Positions 9,241 through 17,051 of a stretch of 55,796 bases of DNA are shown here, in pieces. How positions within the stretch are numbered: position 1 is the first letter of the stretch; each line of letters opens with the position of its first letter. Below the pieces are notes generated by a model that was not told the origin of the DNA, made no database searches, and worked only from the letters and a program-made list of their open reading frames with translations. This stretch comes from Paracoccaceae bacterium (GTDB lineage Bacteria > Pseudomonadota > Alphaproteobacteria > Rhodobacterales > Rhodobacteraceae). The translations under genes and the position numbers were made by a program. The stretch is from assembly GCA_029242355.1 (NCBI GenBank), contig JAQWUC010000068.1, forward strand, positions 1-55,796, in the 5' to 3' direction.

Positions 9241-10163
9241 ACTCGAACCTCCTCATCATATGGATCATAAGTATCAATTTCTTGAGGTAAGATTGCCCTT
9301 ATTGCTACTTCTTCCGAAGCCATGGCAATAAGATCTGTACTTTCATACAAAACTAGTGGTTTAGCTGCCATAGTATCTTTTGCCATTCCCAACTGATCTT
9401 TAGTGGCCACTAAATATGTAAACACACCATCAATCTCTTCAATGGATTGCCTTAGACTATCCTCAAGTGCCATTCCCTTCGACAAATTATGAGCCGTATA
9501 AACGGCCAACAATTCGCTATCGCAATTAGAAGTAAAACGATGTCCTTTATTTTCCATCTCCCGTCGCATGATCCAATAGTTCGTGATCTGCCCGTTGTGA
9601 ACAACCGACACATCGCTATAAGGGAAAGCCCAGTAAGGGTGCGCTGAACGAATATCAACGTCAGACTCAGTTGCCATTCGAGTATGACCGATCCCGTGGG
9701 TGCCGTTAAATGACTGTAAGCCATATGCTCCCGAAACGTCCGTTGCATCACCTAAATCCTTTATTAATTCCAAACCGTTCCCAATCGAGAGAATCTCGGC
9801 GCCTTGTACCTCTTCGAGGTGATTAGCCAATCTTCCCATATCACCATCGTATTTAATCACGTATCGAAGTGCATATTCGGTAGCATTGCTCTTGTCTTTA
9901 ATTGAGACGCCATTTTCTTTCAAAATTTCATCAATCTTAGATATTCTTCGTTCTAATTCAGCATAGATACCCCGACCACTCGCCATATCATCAGCTTCAG
10001 CAACTTTGACGCGCATAACAAATTCTTCGGCAATTCCCTCGCTGTAAACCGCGTAACCAGTAGAGTCAGGGCCGCGATGCTTTAATGCTTGTAGCATTGA
10101 GGTCATCTGTGAACCCACATTAGATTGTTTACCTTTATATATTAATCCAGCTATCCCGCACAT
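9228..10163 (-). CDS. mgsA: N-methylglutamate synthase subunit A (class II glutamine amidotransferase domain)
   Basis: This is an N-terminal-nucleophile amidotransferase of 311 residues, the GltB1 equivalent (GlxB/MgsA). The chain begins MCGIAGLIYKG, so Cys2 becomes the catalytic N-terminal residue after Met removal. Further family motifs are LKHRGPDSTGYAVY (about 28-41), GIGHTRMATESDVDIRSAHP (about 158-177), VVHNGQITNYW (about 187-197) and TSNCDSELL. In the pathway it acts on gamma-glutamyl donors, transferring or releasing the amine group for N-methylglutamate formation. AAGGAG lies 9 nt before the ATG. It follows the glutamine-synthetase-like gene by 59 bp on the same strand. Confidence 0.88.
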   Translation of the reverse strand: MCGIAGLIYKGKQSNVGSQMTSMLQALKHRGPDSTGYAVYSEGIAEEFVMRVKVAEADDMASGRGIYAELERRISKIDEILKENGVSIKDKSNATEYALRYVIKYDGDMGRLANHLEEVQGAEILSIGNGLELIKDLGDATDVSGAYGLQSFNGTHGIGHTRMATESDVDIRSAHPYWAFPYSDVSVVHNGQITNYWIMRREMENKGHRFTSNCDSELLAVYTAHNLSKGMALEDSLRQSIEEIDGVFTYLVATKDQLGMAKDTMAAKPLVLYESTDLIAMASEEVAIRAILPQEIDTYDPYDEEVRVWQA

Positions 10164-10222
10164 TTTAATGCGCTCCTTTTATTTAAATGTTTTTTTGTAA
10201 GTTTGCCAAAATATCCTCAAAT

Positions 10223-11704
10223 TTATGGCAAACACTCCATGTAAGTTTCATTATCCCAGTCTGTTACGCTTGACATAAATCGCGCCCACTCGTCGTACTT
10301 GTATTCATGATACAAGCGATACATTTCCCCTGGCATCCCACTTTGGACGACTTTATCATTTGCTAATGCATCAAGGGCTTCACCTAAAGACATTGGTAAT
10401 TTTTTTACCTGCTTTCCTGCTTCCATAGCTTCATAAATATTTCTTTCCTCAGGGGCTCCTGGATCCAATTTATTCTCTATACCATCATCTGCAGCAGCTA
10501 GGATTGTAGATCCCATAATGTACGGGTTAACCATAGAATCTACTGATCGATATTCAAACCTACCGGGCGCAGATACTCTCAAACCAGTAGTTCTATTTTG
10601 GAATCCCCAATCTGCAAAAACAGGCGCCCAAAATCCAGTATCCCACAAACGCCGGTAAGAATTCACAGTCGAGCACCCAATGGCCGTTAAAGCACTTATA
10701 TGCTGAACTATACCACCAATGGCTTCTAACCCCGCCTTTTGAGGCATCTGCGGATCATCTCCATCCGGCATAAAGGTATTCTCTCCTCCCTTTACATACA
10801 TGAAGTTTTCCGACATTCCAGGCAGGTTCTTGGGATCATTTCCAATCGGAACGAATTCATCCTTACCTCCACGCCACAATGACATATTATGATGGCAACC
10901 ATTAGCCGAAACACCCATAAAAGGCTTACTCATAAAACATGCAAAAATACCAAATTCGCGAGCAACTTGAGCACAAATTTGGCGGTATGTGGTAAGACGA
11001 TCGGCATTTCGTAAGACGTCATCAAACATCCAATTCAATTCCAATTGCCCAGGCGCATCCTCATGATCCCCCTGGATCATATCTAGACCCATGGCCCTAC
11101 TATACTCCATAACCTTCATGTACACTGGCCTCAAACTTTCAAATTGATCTATGTGGTAACAATATGGCTTTGAAAATCCATCTTTTGGCTTTCCATTTTC
11201 ATCAAACTTCAACCACATCATCTCTGGCTCAGTACCCATCCTCAACTTTAGACCATCATTCTTTTTCGTAAAGCTTTCATGAAGTCTCCTTAGATTACCT
11301 CGACAATCTGCAGTTAGGAATGCTCCGGAATCAGTTTTCTCTTCTCTATTTCTAAAAAGCGTGCAGTAGAAACGTCCTATCCGTTTATCCCAAGGCAACT
11401 GCATGAATGTATCTGGTTCTGGAATGCCAACCAATTCAGCACTTTCTGGACCGTACCCCAAATAATTACCAGCTCGATCAGTGAAGAGATTTACTGTAGC
11501 TCCATAAACTAGTTGAAATCCTTTTTTTGCAACACTTTCCCAATGATCAGCAGGAATTCCTTTTCCCATAATTTTGCCGGTTACAGAGACGAACTGTAGA
11601 TACAAATAATCTATACCTAATTCGTCAATTTTTTTTCGCACTTCCTTAACTTTTTCGGCTCTACCTGGTGCCTCAACGAAATTTTCAATATCCATTTTTG
11701 ACAT
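10223..11704 (-). CDS. glutamine-synthetase-family ligase (candidate gamma-glutamylmethylamide synthetase)
   Basis: This is an ATP-dependent gamma-glutamyl ligase of the glutamine synthetase superfamily, 493 residues. Family motifs include the metal/glutamate site MGTEPEMMWLKF, the QGDHEDAPGQLELNW segment (replacing the usual E-x-x-P-x-Q-x-E region), FMSKPFMGVSANGCHHNMSLW (the K-P-x-x-x-x-x-G-x-G-x-H class, here ending GCHHN) and the loop YRRLWDTGFWAP. Its place directly before mgsABC is where gmaS stands in methylamine-utilising bacteria, so gamma-glutamylation of methylamine is the likely job. However, it is about 50 residues longer than usual GmaS/GlnT, and its N-terminus (LGIDYLYLQFVSVTGKIMGK) looks different from classical GmaS. 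Another amine substrate is possible. GGGAG precedes the ATG. Confidence 0.8.
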   Translation of the reverse strand: MSKMDIENFVEAPGRAEKVKEVRKKIDELGIDYLYLQFVSVTGKIMGKGIPADHWESVAKKGFQLVYGATVNLFTDRAGNYLGYGPESAELVGIPEPDTFMQLPWDKRIGRFYCTLFRNREEKTDSGAFLTADCRGNLRRLHESFTKKNDGLKLRMGTEPEMMWLKFDENGKPKDGFSKPYCYHIDQFESLRPVYMKVMEYSRAMGLDMIQGDHEDAPGQLELNWMFDDVLRNADRLTTYRQICAQVAREFGIFACFMSKPFMGVSANGCHHNMSLWRGGKDEFVPIGNDPKNLPGMSENFMYVKGGENTFMPDGDDPQMPQKAGLEAIGGIVQHISALTAIGCSTVNSYRRLWDTGFWAPVFADWGFQNRTTGLRVSAPGRFEYRSVDSMVNPYIMGSTILAAADDGIENKLDPGAPEERNIYEAMEAGKQVKKLPMSLGEALDALANDKVVQSGMPGEMYRLYHEYKYDEWARFMSSVTDWDNETYMECLP

Positions 11705-11757
11705 ACTTTTACTCCCTTTTTTGATTGAACGATGTAGATCGCTCTTATTTTATCTTT

Positions 11758-13101
11758 TTAACTCCACGGGTATGGGCTGTTCGAAACTGGGTGTAAATCA
11801 CCAGTTTCGTAACGTTTTTGCCTAAACGGTTTAAGTAATTCTTGCTCGTGTCCAAGAATTTCATCTGCTATCAAATGTCCAACGCCTATCATCTTCCAAC
11901 CATGATTGGAGTCCGCAATGACTGACACATTTTGTTTAAAGTGATCAAAAACTGGAAAACTATCAGGAGTAAAACATCCGATCCCACCTGATGGGTCTTT
12001 ATGATATTGCGTCATAGTTCCTTCAAATCGTTTATGACAATGAGCAAGCGCAGATACCCACATGTGTGCAAAGTCGCTACTTGAAACAAACTCAGGGCTT
12101 GAGGGCCCATATGGATCAACCGCTACTTCATTGACTGGCTTATTAATTTTGTAAGGTGAAGCTCCTCCCTGTACTCCGCCAAAGTGCCAATCCGGTTTGT
12201 AATAAATGCCCCACATTTCATCTGTGATCACAGAGCCATCAACATCAGAATAAAGAATAGCATCGGTATCAACATGAATAACTGGAGGCATTTCATTGTC
12301 ATTTGTTTTTAATAACTCCGGCTTTACTTTTAAAACACCTTCTTCAAGTTGCCAATATCGCCACATATTAACATTTTTGTGTGTTTTCCCATCAAGATCT
12401 TTAAGCGTTATTTTGCTCGGTAAATCTAACATAGACCAAAAATCACGAACCCACGGACCAGCCGCCACAACAATGTGATCACAGTTTATATTCCCCTTAT
12501 CAGTTTCAACTGATTTTATAGCCTCTGATCCACTCTCTGATATCAAACCTTTTACAGTTAAACCAGAAATTATCCGGACACCTAGCTTCTCCACCTTAGA
12601 AGCAAGATGATACATAGCTTTTGTTTGGTTCGAGTATCCGCCCTTCTTCTCATGCAAGACAGAAGTTATACCTTTTGCCTGCCAATCGTTAAAAAGCGTT
12701 TTCATGTAATCGTGAGATGCTTTTTCTCCTTCGACAAACACGCTATCATAGCCTATCTTTTGTTGTTGCTCATATATCTCGCTAACATCTGATCTCATGC
12801 TTTCAGAGGAAACTTGCATATAACCGACAGGATGATAGTTCAATCCCTTCGAGTCAGATTCCCAGATATTCACAGAATGCGCCATTAACTTTCGCATTGC
12901 AGGTTGATAATAATTATTCCTTACAACACCGCAAGCTATACCCGAAGCGCCAGCTGCAATGCCACTTTTGTCTATAACCGTTATCGCCCCTTCGATTATT
13001 TCACCTTTCTCTTGCATTCGTTCAGCTAACTTCCAAGCAGTAGAGAGACCGTGAATGCCGGCTCCTATAATTAAGTATTTAGAATATGAAGGGATTGTCA
13101 T
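11758..13101 (-). CDS. FAD-dependent amine/amino-acid oxidoreductase (DAO family, sarcosine-oxidase-beta-like)
   Basis: This is a 447-residue DAO-superfamily flavoenzyme. The N-terminal FAD dinucleotide motif is YLIIGAGIHGLSTAWKLAER (about 9-28), followed by VIDKSGIAAGASGIACGVVR, a flavin-contact segment typical of sarcosine oxidase-like proteins. Near the C-terminus, GGIGCFTPDSFPVFD and DSNHGWKMIGVGHLIADEIL form the second flavin-binding part. It heads the minus-strand operon (ligase, mgsABC), so an N-methyl or N-alkyl amino acid is a sensible substrate. A second enzyme of this family (soxBDAG-like) is encoded at 15.8-20.9 kb, so the two may have different substrates or backup roles. It has a promoter candidate about 55 bp upstream. 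Confidence 0.8.
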   Translation of the reverse strand: MTIPSYSKYLIIGAGIHGLSTAWKLAERMQEKGEIIEGAITVIDKSGIAAGASGIACGVVRNNYYQPAMRKLMAHSVNIWESDSKGLNYHPVGYMQVSSESMRSDVSEIYEQQQKIGYDSVFVEGEKASHDYMKTLFNDWQAKGITSVLHEKKGGYSNQTKAMYHLASKVEKLGVRIISGLTVKGLISESGSEAIKSVETDKGNINCDHIVVAAGPWVRDFWSMLDLPSKITLKDLDGKTHKNVNMWRYWQLEEGVLKVKPELLKTNDNEMPPVIHVDTDAILYSDVDGSVITDEMWGIYYKPDWHFGGVQGGASPYKINKPVNEVAVDPYGPSSPEFVSSSDFAHMWVSALAHCHKRFEGTMTQYHKDPSGGIGCFTPDSFPVFDHFKQNVSVIADSNHGWKMIGVGHLIADEILGHEQELLKPFRQKRYETGDLHPVSNSPYPWS

Positions 13102-13152
13102 TTATCTTACCTTTGTAGCTTGATTCTTCGCGAAAGAGACTCAATTAAGTCA

Positions 13153-13181
13153 ATGCTAGTTTAAGCGTTAACCAATTTCAA
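13153..13181 (-). promoter_or_regulatory. candidate sigma-70 promoter for the oxidoreductase-ligase-mgs-tmm-tmo operon
   Basis: Read on the minus strand, TTGAAA (13181-13176) and TAGCAT (13158-13153) are separated by 17 nt and point toward the oxidoreductase start at 13101. The first half-site of the TACCAAT-type repeat overlaps the -35 edge, which fits regulated transcription. No transcription start data are available. Confidence 0.45.
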
Positions 13182-13234
13182 ATAAAAAATGAACCAAATA
13201 TTTGACTTTTTATAAAATTGGTTTAGTATTGGTA
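13170..13234. promoter_or_regulatory. phased ACCAAT/ATTGGT repeats, candidate operator shared with the mgd promoter
   Basis: Four related half-sites lie in the divergent promoter: AACCAAT at 13170-13176, AACCAAA at 13192-13198 (offset 22), ATTGGTT at 13217-13223 and ATTGGTA at 13228-13234 (offset 11). The last pair, read on the minus strand, is TACCAAT-4 nt-AACCAAT. The region upstream of the mgd operon carries the same arrangement as TACCAAT-4 nt-TACCAAT. Offsets of 11 and 22 keep the sites on one face of the helix. Direct repeats fit an AraC-type activator such as the GlxA-like protein encoded nearby; binding by the local GntR protein is the alternative. Confidence 0.5.
13202..13229 (+). 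promoter_or_regulatory. candidate sigma-70 promoter of gntR gene
   Basis: TTGACT at 13202-13207 and TAGTAT at 13224-13229 have a 16-nt spacer and are followed by AAGG at 13240-13243. The boxes lie inside the longest open reading of the regulator gene, which argues that the true start codon is further downstream, at 13253. The -10 overlaps the ATTGGTT/ATTGGTA repeats, so a bound protein would block or alter this promoter. Confidence 0.45.
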
Positions 13235-13252
13235 CAAATAAGGTCCGTACAG

Positions 13253-13939
13253 TTGGAAACAAATAAAAAAAAGTTGGGTGCGCTCGATATATCAACAAGA
13301 ATTAGAAAAGAAATTTTTGATGGAGGAATCGCATTCAAAGAAAAACTACCTGCCGAACGAGTTTTGGCAGACTTTTACAATGTGTCTCGAGGAACCATTA
13401 GATCCGCTCTAAAACATTTAGAAAAAGATCACTACCTTACCATCAAACCTGGTAGTGGAGCTGTAGTTTCATATGAACGATTGAAAGCAATAGTTTCTCC
13501 CGTGGAAAATGCAAACCCATTAGAATTAATTGACGCACGATTTGCTATTGAACCTCACATTTGTCGATTAGCGATACTGCACGGTAAACGTGAGCACTTC
13601 AAGAAACTCGACGATTACATGACACTAATGGAAAAGAATCCAGACCATACAAAAGAATTTGCCATAGCAGACACTAATTTTCATAAAACACTTGCTGAAA
13701 GCACAGGAAACAACCTCTTAATTTGGATAATTAGTCAAATTACTGCTGCTCGTGATCTACCAGAATGGACAAAAGCCCGAAATTTGACTCTGAATAAAGA
13801 TATAGTCACGCTTTATAATTTGCAGCATCGCAATATCCTAAATGCATTAATTGCTAGAGAACCGGAATTGGCGGCATCCGCAATGAAAGAGCACTTAGAA
13901 ACAGCTCGTCTTTCTCTCACCCGCGCATCGGGAACCTAG
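13253..13939 (+). CDS. GntR-family transcriptional regulator, FadR/FCD subfamily
   Basis: This is a DNA-binding regulator of about 228 residues. The winged helix covers DISTRIRKEIFDGGIAFKEK through LPAERVLADFYNVSRGTIRSALKHLEKDHYL (about 12-65). An FCD ligand domain follows, with DARFAIEPHICRLAILHG, the DTNFHKTLAESTGNNLL segment and later His residues that normally bind a metal and a small carboxylate. I chose the TTG at 13253, with AAGG 9 nt upstream, because a promoter candidate occupies the start of the longer open frame from 13202. It is divergent from the oxidoreductase-mgs-tmm operon and ends overlapping the amidotransferase gene by 4 bp tail to tail. Its effector may be an N-methyl amino acid or glutamyl compound (inference). 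Confidence 0.85.
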   Translation: METNKKKLGALDISTRIRKEIFDGGIAFKEKLPAERVLADFYNVSRGTIRSALKHLEKDHYLTIKPGSGAVVSYERLKAIVSPVENANPLELIDARFAIEPHICRLAILHGKREHFKKLDDYMTLMEKNPDHTKEFAIADTNFHKTLAESTGNNLLIWIISQITAARDLPEWTKARNLTLNKDIVTLYNLQHRNILNALIAREPELAASAMKEHLETARLSLTRASGT

Positions 13940-14655
13940 GTGTGAGCAGACGTTTGCATCCAATTCAAATACACTCTTTCAGTATTGCTATTAAATGAAC
14001 TCATTTCTTTTTTACAAGCTGCACGAAGTTTCTCCAATCCATCGGAACCCATTGCAGAATCCAATGCGTCGGCATAAGTGATAATTTTTCCCCAATTTTC
14101 GACGGTATCTTGCTCAACTTCAAGATGAAACTGAACTGAAAAAGCTCGCGTCCCCCATTTTAGAGCTTGAACCACACAATTCGTGGACGAGGCTAACACA
14201 TCCGCATCACACGGAAGCTCCGTTACCTCCGCGCTATGCCATTGCAGACATTTAAATTCTTCTGGAAGCCCATCAAAAAAAATGCCCTGAGCTCCAAGCT
14301 CTGTTAGTTGCACATCCATAACTCCAATTTCCGGTTTTTGTGCCGGACCAACAGTACCGCCAAGTGCCTCTGCCAACAATTGATGACCTAGGCATAGACC
14401 GAGATACGGGATTCCAGTTTCAATTACAGCTTTTTTGATAAATTTTTTCTCATTAATCAACCAAGGGTATTTTTCTTCCTCCCAAACATCCATTGGCCCG
14501 CCCATTACCCACAAGCCGTCATAATTATCCAAAGAAGGAATGTCTTCACCAATATCGAGGTTTACACCATGGTAAGAATGACCATCCTCCTTTAACAATT
14601 TTAAGAAGTATCCTGGATGTTCAACATTTACGTGTTGCAAACCTAAAATTTTCAT
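13936..14655 (-). CDS. class I glutamine amidotransferase-like protein
   Basis: This is a stand-alone triad amidotransferase of 239 residues. The nucleophile Cys88 is in the elbow YLGLCLGHQLLAEALGG, and the rest of the triad is His177 and Glu179 in FSVQFHLEVE. The oxyanion segment WVMGGPMDVWEE (about 49-60) is also clear. Close families are GMP-synthase-like amidotransferases and gamma-glutamyl hydrolases such as PuuD, which cleaves gamma-glutamyl amines. Given the gamma-glutamylmethylamide chemistry nearby, hydrolysis or recycling of a gamma-glutamyl compound is plausible but not shown. It lies just downstream of the GlxA-like regulator on the same strand (64 bp gap), so the two may be co-transcribed. 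Confidence 0.8.
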   Translation of the reverse strand: MKILGLQHVNVEHPGYFLKLLKEDGHSYHGVNLDIGEDIPSLDNYDGLWVMGGPMDVWEEEKYPWLINEKKFIKKAVIETGIPYLGLCLGHQLLAEALGGTVGPAQKPEIGVMDVQLTELGAQGIFFDGLPEEFKCLQWHSAEVTELPCDADVLASSTNCVVQALKWGTRAFSVQFHLEVEQDTVENWGKIITYADALDSAMGSDGLEKLRAACKKEMSSFNSNTERVYLNWMQTSAHT

Positions 14656-14719
14656 TTTTTAATTTTCCTTAATGTTACGATCTTACTGAATATAATCAAC
14701 GAATGAAAGCGTTTAAAGT

Positions 14720-15667
14720 TTAAAACCGTCTCAAACGATATTCAGAAGGCGGACACCCATATGCATTTGAAAATATGCCCGTTAAATGGGATGGATTTGA
14801 AAAACCGGTCGCCTCAGCAATTTCAGAAACCTTTAAATTTGAATTTCGCAATAAATTTTTTGCTTTCTCTATTCTTAAAAAACGATAATATGCCATTGTT
14901 GATTTTCCTAAATTATTTGTAAACACTCTGTTCAATTGTCGTTCAGAAATTCTGGCTAATTCGGCTAATTGCGTTAAGCTTAATGGATCTGCAAGATGAT
15001 TATCCATTAACTCAATCGTGAGAAGCACTATTGCGTTGTTCGATCCAATTCGATCAGCTAAGCCAGCACGTTGTGCGCCTCCAGAAGGTCGAATTTCTGT
15101 GTGAAGGAACCAATCACTTACGAATTGCGCAAATACAGTTCCCTGCTGAGCTGATATTAAGGCAAGCATCATATCGAGTGGCGCTGTTCCACCCGCACAA
15201 GTCATTCGATCTCGATCAAAGACATACAAGCTACGTTCTAGAATAATCTTTTGATCCAGTTCTAACAAACCCTCTGCATGCTCCCAATGTACAGTCATTC
15301 TACGATCACCCATAATTCCTGCTTTAGCTAGTATTACAGGCCCCCCTGAAATACCGCCAATTATCGTTCCGAATTTAGAAAGTCGATTCAACCAAGCAAA
15401 TATCTTTTTATCCTTCACGAGGAAAGGATCCCCTCCTGCAATGACAAAAAGTATATCAAGCTTTGAACTTGTAGCAAAGGGACTTTCCCCAACAACACAT
15501 ATACCTGAAGAACTTCTAGTACCATCTCCTGTCGGAGTAATATTGACAACCTCATAAAGAGGCTTTTGAGAAAGTAAGTTCGCAGCACGAAGTGGCTCAA
15601 CAACAGATGCATAAGACATCAATGGAAACCCTTCTAAGGTTAAAATACCTACTTTATGCACTACCAA
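14720..15667 (-). CDS. GlxA-type transcriptional regulator (DJ-1/PfpI domain plus AraC helix-turn-helix)
   Basis: This is a 315-residue regulator. The N-terminal DJ-1/PfpI-like domain (about 1-180) starts VGILTLEGFPLMSYASVVEPLRAANLL. Its nucleophile-elbow region reads IGGISGGPVILAKAGIM and lacks the usual Cys, as in other GlxA/GbdR/CdhR proteins, which sense amino-acid or betaine-like ligands without catalysis. The C-terminal AraC domain (about 215-315) has both helix-turn-helix units, LTQLAELARISERQLNRVF and KVSEIAEATGFSNPSHLTGIF. The start is TTG at 15667 or GTG at 15661; neither has a clear ribosome site. A TACCAAT repeat overlaps this start, suggesting autoregulation. Rhizobial glxA regulators sit next to glxBCD, the mgsABC equivalents. 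Confidence 0.85.
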   Translation of the reverse strand: MVVHKVGILTLEGFPLMSYASVVEPLRAANLLSQKPLYEVVNITPTGDGTRSSSGICVVGESPFATSSKLDILFVIAGGDPFLVKDKKIFAWLNRLSKFGTIIGGISGGPVILAKAGIMGDRRMTVHWEHAEGLLELDQKIILERSLYVFDRDRMTCAGGTAPLDMMLALISAQQGTVFAQFVSDWFLHTEIRPSGGAQRAGLADRIGSNNAIVLLTIELMDNHLADPLSLTQLAELARISERQLNRVFTNNLGKSTMAYYRFLRIEKAKNLLRNSNLKVSEIAEATGFSNPSHLTGIFSNAYGCPPSEYRLRRF

Positions 15668-15699
15668 TTTTATACCAATCCTAATAATTTAATACCAAT
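15662..15699. promoter_or_regulatory. three TACCAAT direct repeats between glxA-like and mgd operons
   Basis: Identical heptamers TACCAAT occur at 15662-15668, 15673-15679 and 15693-15699. Their offsets of 11 and 20 nt are about one and two helical turns. The first overlaps the start codon region of the AraC-type regulator; all lie upstream of the mgd promoter. The same heptamer family appears in the other divergent promoter of this locus (13170-13234). This is best read as a binding site for a local regulator, most likely the AraC-type protein. Confidence 0.55.
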
Positions 15700-15718
15700 T
15701 ATGTCTTTTTTTTGATAA

Positions 15719-15747
15719 TTAACGTCTTAATCGTAGAAGTGTTATCT
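15719..15747 (+). promoter_or_regulatory. candidate promoter of the mgd-fhs-folD operon
   Basis: TTAACG at 15719-15724 and TTATCT at 15742-15747 with a 17-nt spacer lie about 35 bp before the first gene of the operon. The -35 is weak, as expected for an activator-dependent promoter, and the TACCAAT repeats end 20 nt upstream of it. Confidence 0.35.
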
Positions 15748-15781
15748 TTAATTTGTATTAGGGTGTAACCATGGAGTCCAC

Positions 15782-17032
15782 ATGAATTATTCAGCGCTTA
15801 AAGTATTTTTTCAAGGTTTATCTGGAAACAAAGGTTGGAAACCGATGTGGAGAGAACCTGAACCAAAAGAAGAATACGATATTTTAATAGTTGGTGGCGG
15901 AGGGCATGGACTCTCAACGGCATATTACCTAGCTAAAGAGTTCCAAGAAAAAAAAATAGCAGTCTTGGAAAAAGGTTGGATAGGATCTGGGAATATAGGA
16001 AGGAATACTACGATTATTCGTTCTAATTATTTATTAAAAGGAAATCAGCCTTTTTACGAGCTATCTATGAAGCTTTGGGAAAATTTAGAACAAGATTTTA
16101 ACTATAACGCAATGATCTCTCAACGAGGGATAATGAATCTATTTCATAACGACCCCCAACGTGACGCTTACACACGGCGAGGAAACTCCATGATGATTTC
16201 TGGAGCAGGCGCCGTGATGCTGAATGAAAAAGAAGTACGACGAGTTGCTCCCTTCTTAGACTTTGATAACGCTCGTTTTCCAATAAAAGGGGCACTGTGT
16301 CAAACTCGCGGAGGAACAGTAAGACATGACGCTGTCGCCTGGGGTTACGCCCGAGGTGCGGATAGACTTGGGGTAGATATTATTCAAAATTGTCCAGTTT
16401 TAAATATACTTGTTGAAAACGATAAATGTATTGGTGTTGAGACTGCAAAAGGAACAATCAAAGCAAAAAAAATTGCTATCTGTGTTGCGGGCTCTTCAAG
16501 CCAAGTAATGAATATGGCTGGTTTAAAACTTCCAATTGAAAGTCATGTTTTGCAAGCCTTTGTAACAGAAGGATTAAAACCAGTTCTTCCAGGAGTAATA
16601 ACTTTTGGAGCTGGTCATTTTTATGTCAGTCAATCGGATAAAGGCGGGCTTGTGTTTGGTGGAGATATTGACGGGTATAATTCATATGCCCAGCGAGGGA
16701 ACCTTCCCACAGTAGAGGATGTTTGCGAAGGTGGAATGGCAATAATGCCGATGATTGGAAGATCAAAATTATTACGGATGTGGGGTGGAATAATGGATAT
16801 GTCCATGGATGGATCACCGTTTATTGATAAAACAAAGATTGAAGGCCTCTTTTTTAACGGTGGTTGGTGTTATGGCGGTTTCAAGGCAACACCAGCAAGT
16901 GGCTTTTGTTTTGCTCATCTGTTGTCGAAAGGCGAACCTCACGAAACAGCCTTGGAATTTAGGTTAGATCGTTTTCAAAGAGGCGCAGTAATCGATGAAA
17001 AAGGCCAAGGCGCTCAACCAAACTTACATTAG
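15782..17032 (+). CDS. mgdA: sarcosine oxidase / N-methylglutamate dehydrogenase beta-type subunit (SoxB/MgdA-like)
   Basis: This FAD/FMN-binding subunit has 416 residues, the normal SoxB length. The FAD motif is DILIVGGGGHGLSTAYYLAK (about 33-52), followed by WIGSGNIGRNTTIIRSNYLL, the flavin-proximal stretch of heterotetrameric sarcosine oxidase. VRHDAVAWGYARGADRLGVD and the C-terminal NGGWCYGGFKATPASG complete the DAO-fold signature. It is first in a soxB-D-A-G order that matches both sarcosine oxidase and NMG dehydrogenase. The methylamine neighbours favour N-methylglutamate as substrate. GGAG sits 5 nt before the ATG. SoxB and MgdA cannot be told apart with certainty by eye. Confidence 0.85.
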   Translation: MNYSALKVFFQGLSGNKGWKPMWREPEPKEEYDILIVGGGGHGLSTAYYLAKEFQEKKIAVLEKGWIGSGNIGRNTTIIRSNYLLKGNQPFYELSMKLWENLEQDFNYNAMISQRGIMNLFHNDPQRDAYTRRGNSMMISGAGAVMLNEKEVRRVAPFLDFDNARFPIKGALCQTRGGTVRHDAVAWGYARGADRLGVDIIQNCPVLNILVENDKCIGVETAKGTIKAKKIAICVAGSSSQVMNMAGLKLPIESHVLQAFVTEGLKPVLPGVITFGAGHFYVSQSDKGGLVFGGDIDGYNSYAQRGNLPTVEDVCEGGMAIMPMIGRSKLLRMWGGIMDMSMDGSPFIDKTKIEGLFFNGGWCYGGFKATPASGFCFAHLLSKGEPHETALEFRLDRFQRGAVIDEKGQGAQPNLH

Positions 17033-17051
17033 ACAATGGAATAAAAAATTT

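Noticed and set aside
10223-11704. Calling the ligase a housekeeping glutamine synthetase (GlnA)
   Set aside because: N-terminus and length differ from GlnA, and it is embedded between an amine oxidoreductase and mgsABC, so a gamma-glutamyl-amine ligase is more likely.
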